Position numbers and translations under genes: made by a program. The notes under the pieces are model-generated. The model searched no databases. It had not been told where the DNA came from and saw nothing but the letters and a program-made list of their open reading frames with translations. Shown here piece by piece: positions 13,807-20,933 of a DNA stretch of 20,933 nt; position 1 is the first letter of the stretch; every line of letters starts with the position of its first letter. Source of the stretch: Bacteroidota bacterium (lineage in GTDB: Bacteria; Bacteroidota; Bacteroidia; UKL13-3); the NCBI GenBank assembly GCA_947460565.1, contig CANHJJ010000007.1:1-20933 (forward strand), written 5' to 3'.

Positions 13807-16800
13807 ATGAAAAAATTACTATTTCTATTTTCTTGTTTGTTTGCTTATACGAATTCATATTGTCAATGGTGGATACCTGATGAAAAATTTGGCGAAGGAC
13901 AGTATTGGGAAACTGATGCAATAAATTATCAAGACTATCCATACACAACCTTTAAGCGAAATTCAGATATAAGTATTTCTCAACAAAAACTAAATATAAT
14001 TAGTTTAATAAATGTGGATAGAAATAAAACACCGAAAAAGGGAGAGTTTTATATGTTGTACAATCAACTTTGGCAGTTTGCAACTAATTCACGCCCTGGT
14101 GTGGGAGGCGATCCAGATGGAGAAGTAAGCAGATTAACAGCTTGGTCAAAAGCACTTGCTTTTATATACTTTATTGGAATAGATCCTGATGGGAATGCAT
14201 TAACTGCATCTCAACTTGAAAACTTTGGTTGGAATGCAGAAAAAGCATTGCTTGATATGAATACAGATATTGCTAAGGGTCAAACTGAACGTGTTTCTTT
14301 AAGGGCAAGGGAGTTACTGCAAGCAGTTCAAGCTTACGACCTTTTAAAAGCCGCTGGAAGGTTAAAAGGTGACAGAAACCGACACGACTTAACTCCTCGT
14401 GATAATATTCGGCAATTTGCTCGTAATTTATTTAATGAAACAATGAATGGAGGTTGGTGGATAGATAAAGGTTTATTGCTAACCCCTGGTGGATGGAAAA
14501 AAAATCATGGTATAGCACTTTCAGCTGCCTTAGCTACAGCCGCCATCGTATTCAATGAGTGTGGCGCAAGTTATTTGTTTGATGGATGGAAGGCCAATAA
14601 TTGGGCGCGATTAGGGCATTGGGGGATGATTGAATGTTTGTTTGAGGCTGAAGAATATAGCGTAAGCAAAAGGGGTGGATTATATTCTTATAGCGAAGGA
14701 CCTAGTTATTTTGAATATGGCATGTTTGAAACTGCTACACCATTTTTTATTGCGTTTAATAATTTTGTCAAACCTGAGCATAATTCTTGGACTTTCCCTT
14801 ATGGAAGAGGTGATGTTGGTGCAAATAATTACAGAAATTACTTAATAGATAATGATATTTACAATTTATACGAGTGGTATCACAAAATTCAATTGCCAGA
14901 TGGTTCTCATCCAACTTATGATAATACACACGCAATTACCAATTCCGCAATTGGTATATTTAACTGGACATTTAATATAGGTGATACCATATATCAATTG
15001 ATTGGTGATGTAGATTTAAGAGTAGATTATATGGCGGCTTTGGGTGGCTTAGGTGAACAAGGTCGCATGCGAAAATCAAAAAGCGGTGATTTTGAGAACA
15101 TGACCAAATTGGAAGATGCAGGCAATATTGTTTTAAGAATGAATCAAGATTCAGCCTCTAATCGCCAATATTTCCACATGCTTTTTGAAAAAGGTATTGC
15201 ATCTGATATAGGAGATTTTTTTGGCGGTACGCACGAAGATAATGATGTTGGTTCTTTTATACTGGCCGTAGATAGAGATGAACTTGCTATAGACCCAGCT
15301 TATATAAAATGGCATGAAGAATATAAAACAAATCAAGATATTCATCACAATTCAATTTTATTCAATGGAGTAGGCTTAAATAATAATACTGGATATTCTG
15401 TAAATTATGTAGCTGCTTATTCAAAAATATCTGATTACAAAAAATCCCCAACATATCAATCATTTACCCTAGATATTGCCAAACAACCGAGCGCCTCAGC
15501 ATCATATACAACGTATTCTGGCGATGGTCCTTACCTAACAAGAAATGTAAATCAAATAATGCTTCCCAATGGTAAGGTTTATTATCTTATAAATGATTAT
15601 GCTTATGGACATGAAAATATAACCAACATAGCTTGGCAGCTTAATGGCAATGGAAATATAAATGAAGGTTATGTTAGTGATGAACTTAATAAAACGTTTT
15701 ACCAAGACACCATTGGTAATAATCGCATTTATAAATGGTCTCACCCTTGTAGTGGATACAAAGCTGCTGGTAAGTGGAATTTATTTGCTCATTTGGCAGT
15801 GGTGAATGGGGTAAATAATAAGCCTCACCTGGCTGCTGTAACATCCAGTGAAGAAGAAGGCTCTAACCATGGTTCTGATGATTACAATTTGAAAATGGTA
15901 ACAAAAGGAAATATACATACAAGAGTTAATGTAAAACAAAACACAAATAACACAGTATTTCAATCTTTTTTAATGCCCTACAGGTGTAATGATGAAAGTT
16001 CGTTGCCATACATTACAAAAGAAGAATACCCTAAAATGGTGATAACAAGATTGAAATTTCGTTTTTTAAAAGATACAATAACTCTGACTACAAAACTAAA
16101 TAAAACAGCAGTAATTACACCAAGTGTAAACAACGTATTAGATACCAATATTCATTTACATATTGCTAGCACAGATTCAAGTGGTAACGATAGTTTAATA
16201 AATCCCTTTGGGCTAGCTTATCAGTCAAACCACGTTTTGAAATTTGATGCCAAAAGGGTTTTTATTCAATACAATACTATTGATAACTCAAGAGATGGTT
16301 ATAAATATTGCCCACCAAGTTATGCCAACATTAGGCAAGCTAGTATAAGTAACGGAACCAAACTTTACTTAAATGATACAATAAAACTTATAGATGCAAG
16401 TGCCCCAGTATCAGCTTCAATTACGATGGAAGGTAGATATTATTATAAATCTACAATCAACCCACTTACCGCAACAGGAACAGTTAAATTTTATTTGCCA
16501 GATGTAGGGCGTGGTGTAGATATGGAAGCAACCATCGCAGGTTCTGATAATCTATTATCAGGCGGTTACGATTCATTAAGTAAGGTACTAACTATTGCTA
16601 TGCCTGATGATGTGAGTAATATTACAATCAAACAGAAAAAAAACTGCTTCGATTGTTATTTCCCGCCTTCAAGCCTAAATATTGTAGATACATTTTTTGC
16701 CAATGATGGAGGAGAACATACATTAGGACATAAATTAAAAGTTTTACCATCTAGTGGCAATCTGCTTATTAGTAATGGAACTCGAATTGATATGTGTGAG

Positions 16801-19584
16801 GGTGTTTATTTAAGAAACAAAAATAATATTGTTATTGAAAGTGAATGCCAAACAAAAGACGGAAGTTTTAAAACCTGTGATGATATAAAAATAGATACAA
16901 GTTTGGCACATAGCAAAAACAGTGCGATTATAGTAGGTGCAGGTAGTGCGCTTGTTTTAGATGCCAACAGCTATACCTATATAAAAAACGGTGGGGCTAT
17001 TTATGTAAAACGAAATGGTACATTGTTTATTAAAAATGGTGCTTTTGTGCAAATTGGAGACAGCGGGTCTTGCTCCCCAAATAAAGGGTGGGGCGAGATA
17101 GTTGCTGAAGATGGAGCATACATTAATATTCAAGACAATGCGCATATTGAATTTAGAAGAACCATTGGAGACACTGTGGATAGAAACCTGTTTTATATTC
17201 CACGTTATAATCCCCCAGGAATAGCCAATGCAGGTAATTATCCATTTATACATTTTGTAATGTTTCAGGACACCTTAGTACCTGATAGTAATTATAGTAA
17301 TGCTAGGGCTATATGTGATATAGCCACATATAATCCAATTAAAAATAAAGAATGGGGCTATTCAAATATTATGACGCCAAAGCCATTTGTTAGATTGCGT
17401 AGAGATACTATTTGCCCTAGTGAACCTGTTTATATTGATTTAAAAAGATTTTTGAATGATAATTCTTATAAATTTAAAGTATGTCGTATGGATAGTTTGT
17501 ATTTGAAAGATGCACGTACAAATATATACTCATGGGTTGACACTTGCATTGTGGATACTATGAGCCATGACACCACTTACCCCGATCCTAAGTGCATGCC
17601 TCCACATGCAGCGCCAGACTATTTTCTTTACTATTTCAAAACAAGTTCATTACATAGAATAACATTTGAGGTAAGTAATGATTGTGGGGTTACAAAAGAT
17701 ACAACTATATATGTGTTTGTTACAGATACACCAAAAGTGAGCATAAGCATGCCTTCACAAATCTGTGAGGGTGTAAATTCAATTTCAATTACAAAATTGA
17801 AACGACCAATGATTAATTCCTATTCATTTCAGATTGCAGAAACAACTGACTCAACAGCACTAATTAAGAAGCAGAATTTGGATAAAGGATTTAGTAAAAG
17901 ATATTTCGATACACTCCCTAACTCTTACAACTTTGAAAATTATCACTTTAGAGGAGGTCGTAAATATTCCGTTTCCTTAACTTTATCCTCTGTATGTAAA
18001 GATACAACTTTAAGTCTTGAAGTACACGTGCCGTTGGCAACAAAAATAGTGGCAAGTAAACCCACTATATATGAAAACAGAATAGGTAATGTTACAAGTG
18101 TAACATTAAATGGATATTTGAATGCTGCCGCAGGCTTTTTATGGACTCCTAGCTATGCTCTTAATCGCACTGATACATTAAGTGTTATAAGTAATTCTGA
18201 CATAGATAAAGAATATTTTTTAGTAGCTTGGGATTCGGCTTCATGCATTACAAAAGATAGCATTACAATAAGGTATAATACCTTAAGCTATTTAGGTAAT
18301 AATGATACTATGTGTATGGCAGGTAACAGTGTGCTTTTGGGCAATAGATATAATGCAGCTATGTTTTTGGGTTGGCTTAACAACTCTTCTGCTCTTGGTA
18401 TTAAAGATAGATTGGCACGAGTATTTATTGATGGTTCAATAGAGACCGATGTAAATTATCTAAGATATTTTGATGCTTTTATGCACACTAGCAGATTTAA
18501 ACAATTTCAACACGAAGGATGCTATCCATACTATGATATATTTACAAGTGATTCTATTTACAATTGGGAACAACTTTTCAGACATCCATTTTTTAAAACG
18601 TATTACAATAGTTTCTTAAATAATATGAATGCCCAATTTGATGCCTTGGATGATTTTAACACATTTATTCAAACTTCAGAGAATTTTGAAACTTTTAATT
18701 TAAATCAAATTGATGAATCGTCAAATTCTTGCTTTACAGAATTATTTTCAAGTTACAATACTTACTATAATCACATTATAAACAATGAAGATCCTTCAAC
18801 CAATGATGTGCCAAGCGTTACTTGGTATAAAATTGTAGGGAAAGATACTAGCGTGATGACCCAATGGCAAGATATGTTTGCTATAATTGATACACCTATT
18901 GCTACTACTACCTATATTCAGCAAGTTATTCATGCAAGTAGTTCTTTGGTTGAATATGATTCAAGAACTGTATTTGTTGACGCCTCATTAGTACCACTTT
19001 TTTATTCAAGTATGCAATGGGATAGCTCGGCATATTTTACCAATGCTACAAGTCCATCAAGCAGCACTAATAACTATCTTTGGGATTTTGGGGATGGTTC
19101 GGCAACATCAACCGATGTGAATCCTTTCCATACTTTCCCTGCCTTTAATACACAATATATTGTTTGTTTGACCGCCACAAATACTTGCGGTTATCCAACT
19201 TATTGCGATACAGTTTGGATTGATAGTTTACATTTAGGTGGTAGCTTTAAGGTGACGGCAGTTAAACAGCCTGAGCGAAATGAAGTATTTCAAAATACAA
19301 CTGCTATAAATCAGCAACCAATAGCTAACAATTGCCAACTAAGCAATTATCCAAACCCATTCGACCAATCAACTATTATTGATTATGAGATTTGGCAAAC
19401 ATATAGCAAAGCAGAATTGAGAATTACCAATGTTTTAGGTCAAGAAGTTTATATCCAAAGACTAAACAGACCTATGGACAAGGTTCAAATAGATGGTTCT
19501 GCGCTGCATGATGGTTTGTATTACTATTCGCTAATTGTGGATGGTGCAGTAAAACTAACCAAGACCATGAGTGTGATTAGATAA
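13807..19584 (+). CDS. Giant secreted heparinase II/III-like protein with PKD and T9SS domains
   Basis: A 1925-residue protein with signal peptide MKKLLFLFSCLFAYTNSYCQ. The N-terminal half looks like a polysaccharide lyase of the heparinase II/III or alginate-lyase superfamily. An alpha-toroid (about 50-400) holds N233-H234-G235 (KKNHGIALSAAL) and Y295-S-E-G. A beta-sandwich follows with H476-EDND-VGSF and H513-H514-N515-SILFNGVGL, the usual metal/core positions. The middle (about 950-1120) has short strand repeats such as GGAIYVKRNGTLFIKNGAF, suggesting a beta-helix-like region, then Ig-like, cysteine-containing modules. A PKD domain has W1759-DFGDGS, and the C-terminus is a T9SS type A domain (NYPNPF at 1847-1852 to the end). 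Cleavage of an acidic glycan is likely, but the substrate cannot be told. The length far exceeds ordinary lyases (600-800). Confidence 0.85.
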   Translation: MKKLLFLFSCLFAYTNSYCQWWIPDEKFGEGQYWETDAINYQDYPYTTFKRNSDISISQQKLNIISLINVDRNKTPKKGEFYMLYNQLWQFATNSRPGVGGDPDGEVSRLTAWSKALAFIYFIGIDPDGNALTASQLENFGWNAEKALLDMNTDIAKGQTERVSLRARELLQAVQAYDLLKAAGRLKGDRNRHDLTPRDNIRQFARNLFNETMNGGWWIDKGLLLTPGGWKKNHGIALSAALATAAIVFNECGASYLFDGWKANNWARLGHWGMIECLFEAEEYSVSKRGGLYSYSEGPSYFEYGMFETATPFFIAFNNFVKPEHNSWTFPYGRGDVGANNYRNYLIDNDIYNLYEWYHKIQLPDGSHPTYDNTHAITNSAIGIFNWTFNIGDTIYQLIGDVDLRVDYMAALGGLGEQGRMRKSKSGDFENMTKLEDAGNIVLRMNQDSASNRQYFHMLFEKGIASDIGDFFGGTHEDNDVGSFILAVDRDELAIDPAYIKWHEEYKTNQDIHHNSILFNGVGLNNNTGYSVNYVAAYSKISDYKKSPTYQSFTLDIAKQPSASASYTTYSGDGPYLTRNVNQIMLPNGKVYYLINDYAYGHENITNIAWQLNGNGNINEGYVSDELNKTFYQDTIGNNRIYKWSHPCSGYKAAGKWNLFAHLAVVNGVNNKPHLAAVTSSEEEGSNHGSDDYNLKMVTKGNIHTRVNVKQNTNNTVFQSFLMPYRCNDESSLPYITKEEYPKMVITRLKFRFLKDTITLTTKLNKTAVITPSVNNVLDTNIHLHIASTDSSGNDSLINPFGLAYQSNHVLKFDAKRVFIQYNTIDNSRDGYKYCPPSYANIRQASISNGTKLYLNDTIKLIDASAPVSASITMEGRYYYKSTINPLTATGTVKFYLPDVGRGVDMEATIAGSDNLLSGGYDSLSKVLTIAMPDDVSNITIKQKKNCFDCYFPPSSLNIVDTFFANDGGEHTLGHKLKVLPSSGNLLISNGTRIDMCEGVYLRNKNNIVIESECQTKDGSFKTCDDIKIDTSLAHSKNSAIIVGAGSALVLDANSYTYIKNGGAIYVKRNGTLFIKNGAFVQIGDSGSCSPNKGWGEIVAEDGAYINIQDNAHIEFRRTIGDTVDRNLFYIPRYNPPGIANAGNYPFIHFVMFQDTLVPDSNYSNARAICDIATYNPIKNKEWGYSNIMTPKPFVRLRRDTICPSEPVYIDLKRFLNDNSYKFKVCRMDSLYLKDARTNIYSWVDTCIVDTMSHDTTYPDPKCMPPHAAPDYFLYYFKTSSLHRITFEVSNDCGVTKDTTIYVFVTDTPKVSISMPSQICEGVNSISITKLKRPMINSYSFQIAETTDSTALIKKQNLDKGFSKRYFDTLPNSYNFENYHFRGGRKYSVSLTLSSVCKDTTLSLEVHVPLATKIVASKPTIYENRIGNVTSVTLNGYLNAAAGFLWTPSYALNRTDTLSVISNSDIDKEYFLVAWDSASCITKDSITIRYNTLSYLGNNDTMCMAGNSVLLGNRYNAAMFLGWLNNSSALGIKDRLARVFIDGSIETDVNYLRYFDAFMHTSRFKQFQHEGCYPYYDIFTSDSIYNWEQLFRHPFFKTYYNSFLNNMNAQFDALDDFNTFIQTSENFETFNLNQIDESSNSCFTELFSSYNTYYNHIINNEDPSTNDVPSVTWYKIVGKDTSVMTQWQDMFAIIDTPIATTTYIQQVIHASSSLVEYDSRTVFVDASLVPLFYSSMQWDSSAYFTNATSPSSSTNNYLWDFGDGSATSTDVNPFHTFPAFNTQYIVCLTATNTCGYPTYCDTVWIDSLHLGGSFKVTAVKQPERNEVFQNTTAINQQPIANNCQLSNYPNPFDQSTIIDYEIWQTYSKAELRITNVLGQEVYIQRLNRPMDKVQIDGSALHDGLYYYSLIVDGAVKLTKTMSVIR

Positions 19585-19621
19585 AACTGTTGGAGCTAAT
19601 ATATTTTTGCCCAAAATAAAC

Positions 19622-19655
19622 AAAAAATCCCAAGCCAACGGCTCGGGATTTTTTT
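19622..19655. terminator. Bidirectional terminator between convergent genes
   Basis: A stem AAAAAATCCC/GGGATTTTTT with one A-C mismatch continues into AGCC/GGCT closing a 3-base loop (AAC at 19637-19639). A-runs on the left and T-runs on the right make it functional on both strands. It lies 37 bases after the giant protein gene and 29 bases after the stop of the minus-strand gene at 19685. Confidence 0.9.
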
Positions 19656-19684
19656 GTTTATTATTGAGTTTGCTTTGATAAAAA

Positions 19685-20407
19685 TTAAACAGTTGTGGGT
19701 GGTGTATCTGTTTTAGGAGTTACATCTGCTTCAGTCGATGTTTTGTTGTTATCCACTTCTAATAAACCAAAGTTAAAGTAACTATTAAATTGTTCTGCAT
19801 TTTCAATAGATACAGCAGCTATTAATAATACAAGTCTGCTAAGTTGCACGGTTAGTGTTTTGCGGCTGTCTCTTATTTCACTTTGAGTAGTTTTTGTATT
19901 AGCTATACCTGTGCCTTGCGTATCTCTTGCATTTACATATTGGGTTTGTAGTGCGGATATTTCTGTAACAAAATCTTTACCCAACTCTTTTTGATACTTA
20001 TTGGCTGCTGCTACATATCGCACCAATAGATTGCTTAAACCTTCAACTTTAGCAGCACTGTATTCTGTTAAACCCAATGGGTAAAACTCTAAATAGGCAG
20101 GGCTTTGTTTGCCAAATTTTGATTTAACTAAACCTTCTTGTCTTCTTACAAAATCAAGCACATCATCAAAAGCATCTTGACGATTGAGTGTGCCACCTTT
20201 TTGCTGCGCGCCTTCGGTTGCTAGCTTTCCCAAGCCCTCTTTAAAATTTTTGTAAATATTTTCTAGTGCATCACTTTCAGCTTTGCTGATAATGGCTAGA
20301 GGTTTTGCTTTTAATCGCTTCATGAAATCAACTGTAAATAAGTCAAATTCATTTCGGCTGTACTCCTTCGATTTGAATAAATCGGATGTTAATCTTTCGA
20401 ATCCCAT
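19685..20407 (-). CDS. Uncharacterised helical cytosolic protein
   Basis: A 240-residue protein with no signal peptide and no convincing membrane segment. It appears almost entirely alpha-helical, with long amphipathic stretches (residues 1-70; 75-200), and ends in a low-complexity acidic, Thr/Pro-rich tail (TSTEADVTPKTDTPPTTV). No catalytic motif or family is recognised. The hydrophobic LSRLVLLIAAVSI near residue 195 is probably a buried helix. The start MGFERL is the only well-placed ATG. Upstream on the same strand are the 42-bp repeat array and then the terminator of trxB, so it has its own promoter in 20408-20502, where I found no good consensus box. It is convergent with the giant secreted protein gene. 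Confidence 0.75.
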   Translation of the reverse strand: MGFERLTSDLFKSKEYSRNEFDLFTVDFMKRLKAKPLAIISKAESDALENIYKNFKEGLGKLATEGAQQKGGTLNRQDAFDDVLDFVRRQEGLVKSKFGKQSPAYLEFYPLGLTEYSAAKVEGLSNLLVRYVAAANKYQKELGKDFVTEISALQTQYVNARDTQGTGIANTKTTQSEIRDSRKTLTVQLSRLVLLIAAVSIENAEQFNSYFNFGLLEVDNNKTSTEADVTPKTDTPPTTV

Positions 20408-20502
20408 TGTTTTATTTATTAGTTATTAAAAATTAGTGATTTAATTTTGTTTTACAGAAAACGTGCCAGAATTAAAATTATTATAATGCCTGTTAAAATT
20501 TT

Positions 20503-20754
20503 TTAAAAGCCTGTCAGAAAAAATGGAAAGTAGTCTATAAACTTAGGAAAGGCTGTCCGAGAATTTGGAACATATTTTCAAACTTTTTTTTGTTCAGTCA
20601 GAAAAAACCGACTGGATATTTGAAATTATTATAGTGTAGTCAAAAATTTCTGACTGCCATCCCAAGCATTGTTATAGGCTGTCACATTTTAAGGAATGCT
20701 TATCCAAATATTTGTATAGGTTGTCCGAAATTTTTGACTCTATATTTTCAATTT
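20503..20754. repeat. Six diverged 42-bp tandem repeats
   Basis: Six units start at 20503, 20545, 20587, 20629, 20671 and 20713 with no insertion or deletion between them. Seven columns are invariant: GTC at unit positions 11-13, A at 16, GA at 24-25 and T at 41. The best hand-aligned pair (units 2 and 6) is 27/42 identical. Three units (3, 4, 6) read GTC-N10-GAC, a 3-bp dyad. In one plus-strand frame (starting at 20505) units translate to related 14-mers such as ERLSENLEHIFKLF and YRLSEIFDSIFSIL, but stop codons interrupt units 1 and 4. The sequence on either side (20408-20502, 20755-20771) does not continue the pattern convincingly. Confidence 0.75.
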
Positions 20755-20771
20755 TGAGCTCAATTAGAAAT

Positions 20772-20802
20772 AAAAAAAGGCCATAGTTTGCACTATGACC
20801 TT
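20772..20802 (-). terminator. Terminator of the thioredoxin reductase gene
   Basis: AAGGCCATAG (20777-20786) pairs with CTATGACCTT (20793-20802) with one C-A mismatch and a 6-base loop. On the minus strand it is followed by a run of T (complement of 20772-20778). It lies 17 bases beyond the trxB stop codon. Confidence 0.75.
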
Positions 20803-20819
20803 CGTAAAAAAATATCTAA

Positions 20820-20933
20820 TTACATAGCATGATGCTTAGCAGCCAAATACCTTTCAGCATCTAGGGCGGCCATACAACCACTGCCTGCAGCTGTTATGGC
20901 TTGTCTGTATATTTTGTCTTGGGCATCACCACT
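20820..20933 (-). CDS. trxB: Thioredoxin reductase, C-terminal fragment (5' end outside window)
   Basis: Only the last 37 codons are visible. They begin GDAQDKIYRQAITAAGSGC and continue MAALDAERYLAAKHHAM before TAA. This is the very conserved C-terminal FAD-binding segment of NADPH-dependent thioredoxin reductase (GD-x-x-D-x-x-Y-R-Q-x-x-T-A-A-G-x-G-x-x-A-A). The enzyme reduces thioredoxin in the cytosol using NADPH and FAD. The active-site CxxC and NADPH domain lie off the window. Ferredoxin-NADP reductases of the TrxR-like type share part of this segment, but MAALDAERYL favours TrxB. Confidence 0.9.
   Translation of the reverse strand, partial: SGDAQDKIYRQAITAAGSGCMAALDAERYLAAKHHAM

Noticed and set aside
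15151..17253. Several 60-98 codon minus-strand frames inside the giant secreted protein gene
   Set aside because: They are antisense shadows in a gene with continuous domain evidence, with no start signals or recognisable products.
20503..20754. CRISPR-like array
   Set aside because: The period is regular, but the repeated part is not near-identical between units, there is no split into constant repeat and unique spacer, and no cas gene is in view.

Overview
The window is low-GC DNA from a member of the Bacteroidota. Three proteins end in type IX secretion (T9SS) sorting domains, several promoters fit the Bacteroidota consensus (TTTG, about 20 bases, TAnnTTTG), and Shine-Dalgarno sequences are mostly absent. 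Genus and species cannot be read from the sequence. The layout is a chromosomal patchwork of short transcription units on both strands. No phage, integrase, transposase, rRNA, tRNA or CRISPR array was seen.

Left part (1-2577): the 3' end of a T9SS-secreted protein with its terminator, a small membrane-anchored haem-binding-domain protein, fmt (methionyl-tRNA formyltransferase, minus strand) and a divergent SAM-dependent methyltransferase.

Nitric-oxide signalling island (about 2620-5800): an H-NOX haem sensor and a histidine kinase with an N-terminal HNOBA domain form a two-gene minus-strand operon. A single-domain response regulator lies tail to tail with the kinase and has a near-consensus promoter. 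The block sits between two direct copies of an 82-bp repeat, 66/82 identical by hand alignment and sharing a perfect 23-bp core. The H-NOX keeps the haem-ligand histidine and the Y-x-S-x-R motif but has no tyrosine in the segment where O2-binding members carry one, so it is probably an NO sensor.

Middle part (5800-12850): a hairpin-rich gap, an M36 (fungalysin) metallopeptidase with PA and T9SS domains, a conserved protein of unknown function, a small membrane peptide gene, a membrane-anchored serine hydrolase of the beta-lactamase/PBP fold, and an apparent mazG-nhaA operon (NTP pyrophosphohydrolase, Na+/H+ antiporter). A run of six 7-bp repeats fills the mazG-nhaA junction.

Right part (12850-20933): a gap with two perfect palindromes, then a lipoprotein gene followed after 5 bp by a 1925-residue secreted protein. 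That protein has a heparinase II/III-like lyase region, a beta-rich middle, a PKD domain and a T9SS tail. After a bidirectional terminator come a minus-strand helical protein of unknown function, a 252-bp array of six diverged 42-bp tandem repeats, and the 3' end of a thioredoxin reductase gene. The array and the repeat-flanked NO-sensing island are the least ordinary parts of the window.
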